Part shown: positions 23,269 to 31,166 of the stretch, piece by piece
Layout of the letters: each line of letters begins with the position of its first letter
Position numbering within the stretch: the first letter of the stretch is position 1
NCBI GenBank assembly: GCA_025210455.1
Contig: JAOARQ010000017.1
Coordinates: 62,001 to 126,000 of the forward strand
DNA: 64,000 nucleotides
Direction of reading: 5' to 3'
Source of the DNA: Pelagimonas sp.
Lineage (GTDB): Bacteria; Pseudomonadota; Alphaproteobacteria; Rhodobacterales; Rhodobacteraceae
Translations under genes and position numbers: made by a program
The notes under the pieces: model-generated
What the model was told of the DNA's origin: nothing
Databases searched by the model: none
What the model saw: only the letters and a program-made list of their open reading frames with translations

Positions 23269-24677
23269 GTATCGCGGAACAAGCTATGATCCGCGCCACC
23301 CGCCGCCGTGTCGGGCGGGCAGTGTTGGTCAAGAATGCAGATGCGTTTGATGCGCTGTATATCCAGTTGCAAACCGCCATGACCAACGCATGGGATGACG
23401 CCATGCGCGAGGGGATCGCAAATGCCTTGGACCGTCTGCGCGATCTTGGCCCCGGTCAGTTCACCAAAGAGGATGGCGACATGATCATGCGTATCCTTGA
23501 GGCATCGGTGGGGCCTGACGCGATCCGCGCCGCCATGCGCGAACCTGTGGTGAACCTGACGGATGCGCTGTTTCGTGTCGGGGCCGAGGAAGTGGGGCAA
23601 GCCGCAGGTGTGGCCATCGCCTTCATGCGCCCTGATCTGGATGCGCTGGATGTGCTAAAAACAGGCAACCTCTATTGGGTTGGCAACTCATGGAATATCC
23701 ACACTCAGAACCTAATGGCCAAGGCGCTTGAGGACTATTTCACCGAAGGGATGACCCGTGATGGGCTAACCCAGCGTTTTGCCGAGGATTTTGCAGGCCT
23801 GACCAAACGCGGGCAGCGCTATTGGGAAATCCTTGCAGATCATACCGCCACCAAAACCCGCGAAATCGGACGTGTGACAGGCTATGAACGCGCCGGAATT
23901 GTGCGGGTGCAGGTCCGCGCCCACCTCGATGACCGCACAACAAAAATATGCCGTCACATGCACGGCAGGATTATCGAGGTGGGCAAAATGCGTGAACAGG
24001 CCGACGCCTATCTGGACGCGGCAGGCAAGCGCAATGAACCCGCAGCCAAGGCGGCATGGACCATGCATGGGGCTGATGCTGATCTAAGCAATACGCCCAC
24101 ATCCAAGCTGGGCAAAGGTACGGCCAGCCCGCCCTATCATTTCCGGTGCCGCACCATCACGGTTGCCTACTTTGCCAGTTCTGATCCTGTTGATCAGATC
24201 GCCCAATCGATCACAGACCGGGAAAAGCTGAGTAAGGATCAGGTTGCCGATATCCGCACTTTGGCCACCGGCGCGGCGTGGATGGAAAAGGGAAACGAAC
24301 GCCGCCATTGGAAGAAGCATGGAAGCTTTCTAGAGGCCCGTAAGCTGGCCGATTATGAGGCCTCGGCCAGAGGGGTGGTCCGCAATCCAAGCGCCCGTCT
24401 GCGCGTCTCTATGCGCGTCCCTGAGGATCAGAAGGCCAAAGGGGATTTTACACCCCGGCCCTATGCAACCTTTGCGGTGCCGCATGTGTTCACAAAGAAA
24501 GGTGGCAAGAAGCGCATCGAGCAGCCGGGGCATTTGTTCACGGCGGTTCGCTTGGATACAGGGGAAATTGTCACGCATCATTGGCGCGATGATGACCTGA
24601 GCAGCCGCAACGATATCACCCCAGCCCGTGACATTCAGAAGGCTTTGAAAGGATTGCTGAAATGGCTTTTCAGATAA
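23265..24677 (+). CDS. MuF-type minor head protein with a C-terminal extension
   Basis: A 470-residue phage head-morphogenesis protein. The ATG at 23265 overlaps the previous stop. The Mu F/SPP1 gp7-like domain (roughly residues 150-310) has TGYERAGIVRVQVRAHLDDRTTKICRHMHG and the PPYHFRCRT motif near its end. Residues about 330-470 form an extra domain rich in basic and aromatic residues (GNERRHWKKHGSF, then a strand-rich part ending near LFTAVRLDTGEIVTHHW). MuF proteins can carry C-terminal nuclease-like toxin domains, and this extension may be one. P2 has no MuF protein, so this gene comes from the Mu-like parent. The next gene overlaps by 16 bp. Confidence 0.8.
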   Translation: MSIAEQAMIRATRRRVGRAVLVKNADAFDALYIQLQTAMTNAWDDAMREGIANALDRLRDLGPGQFTKEDGDMIMRILEASVGPDAIRAAMREPVVNLTDALFRVGAEEVGQAAGVAIAFMRPDLDALDVLKTGNLYWVGNSWNIHTQNLMAKALEDYFTEGMTRDGLTQRFAEDFAGLTKRGQRYWEILADHTATKTREIGRVTGYERAGIVRVQVRAHLDDRTTKICRHMHGRIIEVGKMREQADAYLDAAGKRNEPAAKAAWTMHGADADLSNTPTSKLGKGTASPPYHFRCRTITVAYFASSDPVDQIAQSITDREKLSKDQVADIRTLATGAAWMEKGNERRHWKKHGSFLEARKLADYEASARGVVRNPSARLRVSMRVPEDQKAKGDFTPRPYATFAVPHVFTKKGGKKRIEQPGHLFTAVRLDTGEIVTHHWRDDDLSSRNDITPARDIQKALKGLLKWLFR

Positions 24678-25024
24678 GAAAGCAGTGGATCATTGATGGG
24701 GATTTGTCCCTGATCGAGTTTGGTTTGCCCTGCTATGACACCATCGGTGATCCCGCCTTTGACTTGGATCGTGACGGCTATCTTGAAACCCGCTCAGCCT
24801 TTGAGTTTGTGTCTGACCAGCTCAGCGATGAGCAACGTGCCGAGCTGCAATTGATCGATCAACATTGGCAGGACAATGCCAAAGCCTTCAATGCGGCCTT
24901 TGCCACAATGCACAATCAGGCTGACCGAGAAAGCGAACTGACGGGCCATGTGGAGGATGCTGGCAAGGTGCCTTCCATCCCGCGTGACCACTGGTGGTGG
25001 CGTCCAATTGAGGGGGCTGAGTGA
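24662..25024 (+). CDS. strongly acidic phage protein, possible partner of the MuF extension
   Basis: A 120-residue protein overlapping the 3' end of the MuF gene by 16 bp. It has about 24 acidic and 10 basic residues, net charge near -14, and several tryptophans, including HWWWRP near the C-terminus. Small acidic proteins encoded directly after a toxin domain are often immunity proteins. That is only a hypothesis here; it may simply be a structural or regulatory protein. Not recognised as a family. Confidence 0.6.
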   Translation: MAFQIRKQWIIDGDLSLIEFGLPCYDTIGDPAFDLDRDGYLETRSAFEFVSDQLSDEQRAELQLIDQHWQDNAKAFNAAFATMHNQADRESELTGHVEDAGKVPSIPRDHWWWRPIEGAE

Positions 25025-25206
25025 TGGCCGTGGTGATCTGTCATGCTTGCGATGGTGAAGGGGTGCAACGTCGCCGCGATCCATTTGAGGGAATGCAGGA
25101 AATTCGTTGCCCCATATGCAACGGTCAGCGGGTTCTCAATAAAGTTGTCACAGTGCGTTATGAGCAGGTGAAACCTGTAACAGCGCCAGACAGCTACCCG
25201 AAATAG
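25024..25206 (+). CDS. DnaJ-type zinc-ribbon phage protein
   Basis: A 60-residue protein with CHACDGEG and CPICNGQR, two CxxCxG-like repeats similar to half of the DnaJ cysteine-rich domain. It should bind one zinc. The ATG at 25024 overlaps the last base of the previous stop (TGATG); a GTG one codon earlier is less likely. Function unknown. Confidence 0.65.
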   Translation: MAVVICHACDGEGVQRRRDPFEGMQEIRCPICNGQRVLNKVVTVRYEQVKPVTAPDSYPK

Positions 25207-25299
25207 CGTGTTGGCGCGGGAAACTGCGCCACGCGACACAAAACCCTTTGAGGATCGAGCAGAAAACAAGATATGCGATCAACCAAAAGGAGTTTTGAA

Positions 25300-25776
25300 A
25301 TGCAGATACTCAAACCGCTTTGCCTAGTCCTTGCCACAACAGGCGCACAAGCCGGAGAGCTTGGAGATTGGATGTGTGTATTTGAGAATGTGCCTGTTTC
25401 CATTGAACAACCTGCGCAGGCTATTGATGATAAGCACTTGGAGCTTTCGGTAACCAATGGCCTCGGCTTCTCTCTTTCGTCACTGGCAGTTGATCTGCAA
25501 TTTTCGTCAGACAAGGGTGGGCAACAATTGGAGAGAACCACCGTTATCGCGTTGAACACCCCATTAATGCCGGGAGAAACCCGCGTCGTGTTGGGCGAAA
25601 TTGATCTGGATGCAGAAGCGGTAAAGGCGATCAGCTATGATGATCTGAGCGCACGGGGTGCAATTGCAAATGCGCTTGATGCAGAAGGTGACCGATTGGT
25701 GGTCAGGGAAAAGATGGGGCCATCCTATGCGGTGCACTGGCCCAAGGCTAAAAAATCAACACATCCGTGTAACTAA
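25300..25776 (+). CDS. exported phage protein, unknown (possible moron)
   Basis: A 158-residue protein starting MQILKPLCLVLATTGAQA, a signal peptide probably cleaved after AQA (residue 18). The ATG at 25300 has AAAGGAG eight bases upstream and is preferred over an ATG nine codons earlier. The mature part resembles a single beta-sandwich (alternating hydrophobic strands, LELSVTNGLGFSLSSLAVDLQF). It is the last gene of the rightward block, separated by 93 bp from its neighbour and followed by a bidirectional terminator, so it may be expressed on its own, for example in the lysogen. Not recognised. Confidence 0.65.
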   Translation: MQILKPLCLVLATTGAQAGELGDWMCVFENVPVSIEQPAQAIDDKHLELSVTNGLGFSLSSLAVDLQFSSDKGGQQLERTTVIALNTPLMPGETRVVLGEIDLDAEAVKAISYDDLSARGAIANALDAEGDRLVVREKMGPSYAVHWPKAKKSTHPCN

Positions 25777-25781
25777 GCCAG

Positions 25782-25822
25782 AACATAGGGCCATCTGATG
25801 ATGCATCTGGTGGCCCTATGTT
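25782..25822. terminator. bidirectional terminator between phage early and packaging/lysis blocks
   Basis: AACATAGGGCCA (25782-25793) pairs perfectly with TGGCCCTATGTT (25811-25822). It separates the rightward genes ending at 25776 from the leftward genes ending at 25838. Confidence 0.8.
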
Positions 25823-25837
25823 GTCTCTGATTGCGGC

Positions 25838-26041
25838 TTACTTGTCGGCCTTTTCATCCAGCTTTTTCTCAATCCGCCCAAGCGATCGGTCGATACGGTC
25901 AAGTGCATCCTCATGGTGTTTGCTTTGCAAATCCAGTTTGGTTTCAAGGATTGCAACACGTCCTTTCAGGTGGAACCACTGCGCCAGCAGCCCCACCACC
26001 ATGGCCCCCCAAGTCAGCAGGTCTTTCAGCTCAATGTGCAT
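25838..26041 (-). CDS. small membrane/coiled-coil phage protein
   Basis: A 67-residue protein with one N-terminal membrane helix (LLTWGAMVVGLLAQWF, about residues 7-22) followed by a heptad-like charged region (VAILETKLDLQSKHHEDALDRIDRSLGRIEKKL). The ATG at 26041 has AAGGGG eight bases upstream; a GTG at 26050 is the alternative. It is the last gene of the leftward packaging and lysis set. The shape fits a holin-associated or antiholin-like protein, but this is not certain. Confidence 0.65.
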   Translation of the reverse strand: MHIELKDLLTWGAMVVGLLAQWFHLKGRVAILETKLDLQSKHHEDALDRIDRSLGRIEKKLDEKADK

Positions 26042-26474
26042 TGGCGTCACCCCTTAACCACTGGCGCATGTGCCAACGCAGCGCCCCGAGGCGCACACCA
26101 CAATACATGGCTTTGCGCCAGATATTTGGCATGCCAAGCACACCAAGCGCCTCGCAAAATACACGGTCACAGTACCGGCGCGAATGCTGACCCTGTTCCA
26201 GCATGCAATCATGCAGCGCCGTTGCCTGTATGTAGTTTGGATGCGCCATGGGCAGGAAGAGCCGGAGCAGGAATGGCACGGATGCACCATCAAACCGGAA
26301 CCCATCAGGCACCTCGATCACATCAGCCAGCGCATCCAGTTGCCCAATGGCATAGCGAAACCCGTCCAAGACTTCCCATTTCTGGGGGTGCATGCTTGGG
26401 GGTAAAAACCGACGCCAGCCTTTGGGGGAGCTGGGAATGGCCATAATGGTCAGGCGGTTGGTGAAACTTGACAT
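26031..26474 (-). CDS. DUF1353 family phage protein
   Basis: A 147-residue member of DUF1353, phage proteins of unknown function often near lysis genes. Recognisable parts are VIEVPDGFRFDGASVPFLLR near the middle, PNYIQATALHDCML, and YCDRVFCEALGVLGMPNIWRKAMYCGVRLG. The Asp and His residues in GFRFDGASVP and ALHD are the most conserved features. It overlaps the following gene and sits in the lysis cassette. Confidence 0.8.
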   Translation of the reverse strand: MSSFTNRLTIMAIPSSPKGWRRFLPPSMHPQKWEVLDGFRYAIGQLDALADVIEVPDGFRFDGASVPFLLRLFLPMAHPNYIQATALHDCMLEQGQHSRRYCDRVFCEALGVLGMPNIWRKAMYCGVRLGALRWHMRQWLRGDANAH

Positions 26475-26483
26475 GTGTTCACC

Positions 26484-26723
26484 TCAGGGGATCATGTGCG
26501 CTTGATCAGGGCATGCGGCGGCAAAATCCGCATAGCCTTGGCCAATTTCGTGTTGAGTTTGGGGGGTGTCTTTGCGGGAGCGTGTGGGCAAGCTTTCCCC
26601 CCAGATTTGACAGAGGGTGTTTTCAACCTCGGTGCTAATCCCTGTATCCCCGGTTTGCATATGGCTGCACCCGCTCAGGATTAGCACGATCAGTGCGCAC
26701 CCGATCAGAGATGTCTTTTGCAT
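26484..26723 (-). CDS. outer-membrane spanin lipoprotein (Rz1-like)
   Basis: A 79-residue precursor with an N-terminal signal and perfect lipobox LSGC (residues about 16-19: hydrophobic LIVLILSGC, lipidated Cys19). The mature part is small and soluble. Its first 89 bp overlap the 3' end of the upstream gene (26635-26865) in another frame, the arrangement typical of Rz/Rz1 pairs. The o-spanin joins the inner-membrane spanin to fuse the membranes in the final lysis step. The ATG at 26723 is set by the lipobox. Confidence 0.8.
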   Translation of the reverse strand: MQKTSLIGCALIVLILSGCSHMQTGDTGISTEVENTLCQIWGESLPTRSRKDTPQTQHEIGQGYADFAAACPDQAHMIP

Positions 26724-26865
26724 GCTCAATGTCCTCTTTCTCGATGGTTTCAATCTGGTCTTGGCGGGCGTCGCGACGCGCCCACGCAAACAGAGCCGCA
26801 AAGAATGCGCCCATAGCGCCCAGAAATGCGGCGCGGGTTGGGATCAAGTGGGCAAGAAACCTCAT
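26635..26865 (-). CDS. inner-membrane spanin (Rz-like)
   Basis: A 76-residue protein with one N-terminal membrane anchor (AAFLGAMGAFFAALFAWA, about residues 12-29) and a charged helical periplasmic part (RRDARQDQIETIEKEDIEHAKDISDRV). This is the usual design of an i-spanin. The ATG at 26865 overlaps the preceding stop (ATGA). The partner lipoprotein gene starts inside it. Confidence 0.7.
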   Translation of the reverse strand: MRFLAHLIPTRAAFLGAMGAFFAALFAWARRDARQDQIETIEKEDIEHAKDISDRVRTDRANPERVQPYANRGYRD

Positions 26866-27068
26866 GACATGGCACCTCGGATGCCGATGCCTGCAAGGCC
26901 TGCGTTGATCATCACGGCTGGGGGGACGTCGCCCGCGAAATTTCGCAGTGTTTGCGCGATGTTTCCCCAGCCGTGCAGCGGTTCGGTGGCCAGCACGCAG
27001 CCAGCCACCAGAGGGGCGACCGAGGCCCACCATGTGAGTGAACCCGGTTTGAAATACTTGCGCCTCAT
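26862..27068 (-). CDS. small phage membrane protein, candidate holin
   Basis: A 68-residue protein with a basic start (MRRKYFKPGS), a hydrophobic stretch (LTWWASVAPLVAGCVLA, about 10-26) and a second less hydrophobic segment near the C-terminus (AVMINAGLAGIGI). It lies directly after the endolysin gene (TGATG overlap) and before the spanins, where a holin is expected. The ATG at 27068 is preferred to a TTG one codon earlier. Confidence 0.6.
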   Translation of the reverse strand: MRRKYFKPGSLTWWASVAPLVAGCVLATEPLHGWGNIAQTLRNFAGDVPPAVMINAGLAGIGIRGAMS

Positions 27069-27604
27069 CAACCCACCTCAATCTCGGTGGTGAGGAAGGT
27101 CAGCAGGTAGAGAACCCGCTTGGACCAGCCGCGCATATAGGTCGTGGCATTGGCCGTGTTCGCATAGCGCTTGAGACGCCAGCTCAGGAAGTCCATCACC
27201 AGCTCAAGGGCATTGGCGCGTTTGGCTGCGGCGATGGTTTTGGGGCCAATAATCCCGTCAGATTTCACTTTCAGCGCACGTTGCAACAGGCGCTTGGCTG
27301 CGCCGTTGCCCTGATTGACGGCGCAGTCGAACATCGCAACGGCGACTTCTGGGGGCAGATCATCACACTTGCAGGCATCCCAATAGTCGCGCTTGTAGAT
27401 CGCGATAGCGTCATCACGGGTCAGGCCCTTGATATCAACCGCCGGGTAAGAGCGCTTGGAGATCCCGAAGTTGGTTTCACCACCGGGGTCGCGGGGATCG
27501 TTCACATATCCGCCCTCAATGTGTTCTTTGAGAACGAAGTCAACGGCCTGCGCAAAGATCGCATCGGATGCGACGGCGATAGCTTTTGTCGTTTTTTGTG
27601 CCAT
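27068..27604 (-). CDS. endolysin, glycosyl hydrolase family 108 type
   Basis: A 178-residue muramidase-like enzyme that cuts peptidoglycan at lysis. The catalytic region is EHIEGGYVNDPRDPGGETNFGISKR, with the likely catalytic Glu at residue 30. The C-terminal part has the peptidoglycan-binding helices of the family (DGIIGPKTIAAAKR). The ATG at 27604 has AAAGGA upstream on its strand and gives the normal N-terminus; upstream in-frame sequence overlaps the neighbouring gene. No signal peptide is seen, so a holin is needed. Confidence 0.87.
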   Translation of the reverse strand: MAQKTTKAIAVASDAIFAQAVDFVLKEHIEGGYVNDPRDPGGETNFGISKRSYPAVDIKGLTRDDAIAIYKRDYWDACKCDDLPPEVAVAMFDCAVNQGNGAAKRLLQRALKVKSDGIIGPKTIAAAKRANALELVMDFLSWRLKRYANTANATTYMRGWSKRVLYLLTFLTTEIEVG

Positions 27605-27644
27605 GAGATTTCCTTTCAATGGCTGGGGTTGCAGTGAGGGCGGA

Positions 27645-28067
27645 TCACCTTTTCCGCACCTCAAGGCCTCGGGCGCGCAGTGCCGCCGCGAGGTCATCGG
27701 CCACGTCTTGGCCAATCTCAGGAGCGAGGAAATCAAGCCCTTCCTGCTCAAGTTCAGTAACGGCGCGGGTCAGCCACGGATTACCCTTTCGGGCGGGCTG
27801 TTTGACTGCCTTGACGGGGTGGCTTGCCCCTTTAAATTTCAGCGCCTTTTTGCGTTTGGGTTTGATGGTGATGGCGGGGCGACCATCATGAACCGCCCGC
27901 GCATAGGGCGTATTCGCGTTGAGCCGTGCGCCATCTGATCCAACGGGTTCAACCACGTGGCTTTTGCGCAGATCCCCTTTGTCAAAAGGCACGTTGCCCT
28001 GACGGGTTGCGATTTCGCGCAGGCGTTCCGCTATCAGCAAAGCGATACGTTGCAAGTCCAGGCTCAT
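27645..28067 (-). CDS. HK97 gp10-like / tail-completion-type phage protein
   Basis: A 140-residue basic protein whose core reads NTPYARAVHDGRPAITIKPK and later GNPWLTRAV. The PYAxxVHxG pattern is typical of gp10-like and P2 gpS-like proteins that finish tails or join them to heads. The start at 28067 overlaps the terminase stop (ATGA), so it is the third gene of the portal-terminase operon. P2 keeps its tail-completion genes R and S on the rightward strand instead. Confidence 0.6.
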   Translation of the reverse strand: MSLDLQRIALLIAERLREIATRQGNVPFDKGDLRKSHVVEPVGSDGARLNANTPYARAVHDGRPAITIKPKRKKALKFKGASHPVKAVKQPARKGNPWLTRAVTELEQEGLDFLAPEIGQDVADDLAAALRARGLEVRKR

Positions 28068-29800
28068 CGCAGCACCTCGATGCTCAGCCCACCAGAACCG
28101 CCCCCCGGTTTGGCGCGGCCATCCGCAGCCAGCGCCACCGCCCAAAAGAGATCGCCATGCCCGTCATCATTGCGCTCAGCATCATATTTGATGGTTTGGC
28201 CGCTGGTGATCTTCTGGATGGAATGCAGTTGGGCCAATACATCCGGGTCATTGGGCAAGAGTAAGCGGCGGTCTTCGGCCAGCTTGAGCATGTTCAACGC
28301 AAGCTTTGATTTGCGTTGTGCAGAGAACCACACGCCCTCAAATCGTTCTGGGTTGGCCGTGTGCAATTCCTCGGCCAGTTGCATGCCAAGCCCGGTTTTA
28401 TCGACCTTCCAGCTTTCAATGTCGAACCTGCCGTCAACCTCATGGATCTGCGCTTTTTGCGCATCGAATGGCAGGCCCTTGTGCATTTCGTGGTGGATCA
28501 GCGCAAAACGGTCAGACCATTTCTTGCCCTCGGCCTCTTGCCCCACCAGCGCAATCGCGGTGCGGTCATTGATGCGCCCCACGTCAACGCCGCCACGCAA
28601 ACGCCCAAACTTGGATGATATGATTTTCTCGGTAGTGAGCGAGTGCAGCAATTCCCAAGATAGCAGCGCCGCGCCGTTCTCGGCCCATTGGCACTCATAG
28701 AACATTGCCCAGCTTTCGCTATCGAAGAGCATGCGCAGCTCATCAAGACCACCGGGCAAGGGCATGCCCTGCGCCACCGCGTCCTCGATGGTGATGGTCT
28801 TGCGCCACCAATGGCTGTGTTTGTTTTTGTGATTTGTGGCCACTTCCCAAAACAACGATCCGGGCAGAAACGGCGTTGAGAAGACCGTGACACGGCCACC
28901 GATTGCGGTAATTGATGGGATAACCGCCGCCCAGAGCATACGCTGATTGCGCACCCATGCGAACTCATCAAGCCAGACATCACCGGGCCAGCCCTGCGCC
29001 GTGCGAAAGTTTGTGGAAACCGCAACGATATCCGTCCCCATGACGGTGATCTTATTGGCCTTGTCCTCTTCCAGCAGGACATCCAGCCGCTCGGCATGGT
29101 GGCGCACATAGTTCAGGATGATCTGCGCCTGTCGTTCTGATGCTGACACCACGATTTGCGGGCGGCGCGCCATAGCCCCCAGCAGTACCGCCAGCCCAAC
29201 CACATATGAAAACCCGATTTGACGGGCTTTCAGGATGATCCTGAACCGTTCTTCACTTTGCAGGAACTCAACCTGATAGTCGTAAAGGCCATAGTCCGGG
29301 TTCAGAACGCGGGCCAGCGCCTCGGCTGAAACTGCATTGGACACAGTTGGTCGGGGTTTGGGCTTGGGTGTATTTTTCTTGATGCGATCCAGAGACTTGG
29401 TGAGCATCGCCAACCGCTGTGCCTGCGCATTGCTGGGCGATTTCACACGGCTAAGTCTGTGGATTTGCGCCTCTAACCCTTCCGAGGTTTCGCGGCGCTG
29501 GCGTAGTTCGCTGTCCCAGTTATTGGACGTTGCCCACTTACGCACCGTGCGTGCTGTGCAGCCAATGGCCTGTGCTATCTCCGAGGTGCTGTCCCCTGCC
29601 AGATAACGGGCTAGCGCGTCCTCTTTTTGCGCATCTGTGAATTTGGGCGGGCGACCGCGCCCCTTGGATGCCCCGGAGAGGCCCAGAGCGAGTCGCTCAG
29701 AGTCTTTGCGAGATTTTGTGGGGGACTGGTGCGGCGAGCCGTTTGAGGGTGTTGTACGGCGCTCTTTTCCACCCTTTTGGGTTTTGGTTGTATCTGACAT
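28064..29800 (-). CDS. terminase large subunit, P2 gpP type
   Basis: A 578-residue DNA-packaging ATPase and nuclease. Unusual among terminases but typical of P2 gpP, the N-terminus carries a helix-turn-helix (about residues 55-95, RPPKFTDAQKEDALARYLAG through CTARTVRKWA). The ATPase has KARQIGFSYVVG as Walker A and GDVWLDEFAW as Walker B, and the nuclease begins near GVDVGRINDRTAI. No small-subunit gene (P2 gpM) was found next to the capsid gene or elsewhere. It follows the portal gene in the same operon. Confidence 0.88.
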   Translation of the reverse strand: MSDTTKTQKGGKERRTTPSNGSPHQSPTKSRKDSERLALGLSGASKGRGRPPKFTDAQKEDALARYLAGDSTSEIAQAIGCTARTVRKWATSNNWDSELRQRRETSEGLEAQIHRLSRVKSPSNAQAQRLAMLTKSLDRIKKNTPKPKPRPTVSNAVSAEALARVLNPDYGLYDYQVEFLQSEERFRIILKARQIGFSYVVGLAVLLGAMARRPQIVVSASERQAQIILNYVRHHAERLDVLLEEDKANKITVMGTDIVAVSTNFRTAQGWPGDVWLDEFAWVRNQRMLWAAVIPSITAIGGRVTVFSTPFLPGSLFWEVATNHKNKHSHWWRKTITIEDAVAQGMPLPGGLDELRMLFDSESWAMFYECQWAENGAALLSWELLHSLTTEKIISSKFGRLRGGVDVGRINDRTAIALVGQEAEGKKWSDRFALIHHEMHKGLPFDAQKAQIHEVDGRFDIESWKVDKTGLGMQLAEELHTANPERFEGVWFSAQRKSKLALNMLKLAEDRRLLLPNDPDVLAQLHSIQKITSGQTIKYDAERNDDGHGDLFWAVALAADGRAKPGGGSGGLSIEVLR

Positions 29801-29814
29801 CGCGGCTCAGCCCC

Positions 29815-31071
29815 TCAGGTTCGCGCCAGCAGCGCGGCAAGCAGAGTTGCGGTATCATCGGGGGCGCTCCGAGAGATGGGGCCGTGTCGCCCCTCTGCGT
29901 CGCTCTGTGCGGCTCTTGCCAATTGTGGCAACAATGCCCGCGCCTCTTCATGTGTGAGAATGCCAGCTCCCACCAATCCGGGCAGATCTTCGGCATCGTC
30001 TTTGGGCGGCGTCAGGTCCAACGGCCTGAATGCGACTTCGTTGGGGGCAAGCGGGCGCTCTGGATCGCCGGGTTTCAGGCCTAACTCTCTGAGCAGCGGG
30101 CGCAATTGGTCCAACATCCTGCGCCGCTTAGGCTTGAGGGTCAGGTGCTCAAAGGTAAAGAGCTGGCCAGATACCTCCCCCCCGCCGCCAAGCTGGCCAG
30201 CGGACATGATCCCAAGCATGCGCGGCGGCACACCATGCGCGACCGGGACGCGATCCCGCGCGGCGTCAATGAGCTTGAGGAAATCCCCATCTTTGACATC
30301 GGCGGTGAGCTTTTCAAACTCAATGCTTCCATCCTCTGGCGCGCCCATCACCAAGGTGCGGTGGGAATTATCAACGCCCTGCACCTCATTGCGGAAAAAC
30401 TCTTGAATATCGCGCTTCTGATCGGCGGTGGGGGTCACGCCTTTGAATACCACCGCGTATTCGGGGATCGCGTTGTTTTTGAAAAAGCTGGCGTTGTAGC
30501 GTGTGGCGTTCAAAGCCAGCTCAAGCATGCCCTCGGCCCCGATCCATGACGGCAAGGCATAGTGCCGCCCCTCTGGGCAAAGTTCGCGCAGGTGAATGAT
30601 TTCGCGGGCGGTGAATGTAATCTTGCGCGTATCGCCATTGGGTTTGGTCACCCGCTGCAAGTAGCCATTGCGAAACCGGCTCATGGTGATGGTAGGTAAA
30701 CGCCTTAGGCGTAGGACGCGCTTGTCATCATTTGAGCGAATGACCTGCAAGAACGCATTGCCGTAGGTTTCGAGATCCAGACCCAGCAAGGTGAATAGCT
30801 CGGTTGCCCCGGTTTCGCAAAGATCCTCGATTTTATCAGCGGCACCGATCAGCCCGCCGCCGAATGCGCTTTCAGCTTTGACGTGAATGGCGCGGCCATG
30901 TTCGGCGCTGGACCGATAGAGCGCGGCCAGATTGCGCGGCTCAATCGGCCAAAGGTATTCGCCATCCAGCCCCACCTCAGCGCGGGCTGATAGTAACCCT
31001 GCAAGGTCGGATTTCTGGACCGAAACGGTAAGGCCGGTTTCGGCGTTTTCTGGGGTATCTGCTCTGCTCAT
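29815..31071 (-). CDS. portal protein, P2 gpQ / PBSX family
   Basis: A 418-residue protein forming the head vertex through which DNA passes. It belongs to the P2/PBSX portal family: LWPIEPRNLAALYRSS near the start, TLLGLDLETYGNAFLQVIR, then HYALPSWIGAEGMLELALNATRYNASFFKNN, and the DRVPVAHGVPPRMLGIM clip region. The ATG at 31071 is used; a TTG eight codons earlier is less likely. With the terminase it forms the leftward pair that in P2 (Q and P) faces the rightward scaffold and capsid genes. Confidence 0.9.
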   Translation of the reverse strand: MSRADTPENAETGLTVSVQKSDLAGLLSARAEVGLDGEYLWPIEPRNLAALYRSSAEHGRAIHVKAESAFGGGLIGAADKIEDLCETGATELFTLLGLDLETYGNAFLQVIRSNDDKRVLRLRRLPTITMSRFRNGYLQRVTKPNGDTRKITFTAREIIHLRELCPEGRHYALPSWIGAEGMLELALNATRYNASFFKNNAIPEYAVVFKGVTPTADQKRDIQEFFRNEVQGVDNSHRTLVMGAPEDGSIEFEKLTADVKDGDFLKLIDAARDRVPVAHGVPPRMLGIMSAGQLGGGGEVSGQLFTFEHLTLKPKRRRMLDQLRPLLRELGLKPGDPERPLAPNEVAFRPLDLTPPKDDAEDLPGLVGAGILTHEEARALLPQLARAAQSDAEGRHGPISRSAPDDTATLLAALLART

Positions 31072-31166
31072 AGGGATACAGATACAGGGTCTCAATTCAA
31101 GGCGATATTCCCCTAAGCCTTTGAAAGTTTACCCTTAAACCTGAACCTTGCAACCTATCTGGCACG
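31072..31166. promoter_or_regulatory. divergent late control region between portal and scaffold genes
   Basis: This 95-bp gap must hold both late promoters. It contains a small inverted repeat GTTTA-CCCT-TAAAC (31127-31140) and three AACCT direct repeats (about 31138-31156). I did not find the TGT-N12-ACA pattern known for P2 Ogr, so the activator site, if any, differs. Confidence 0.45.
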
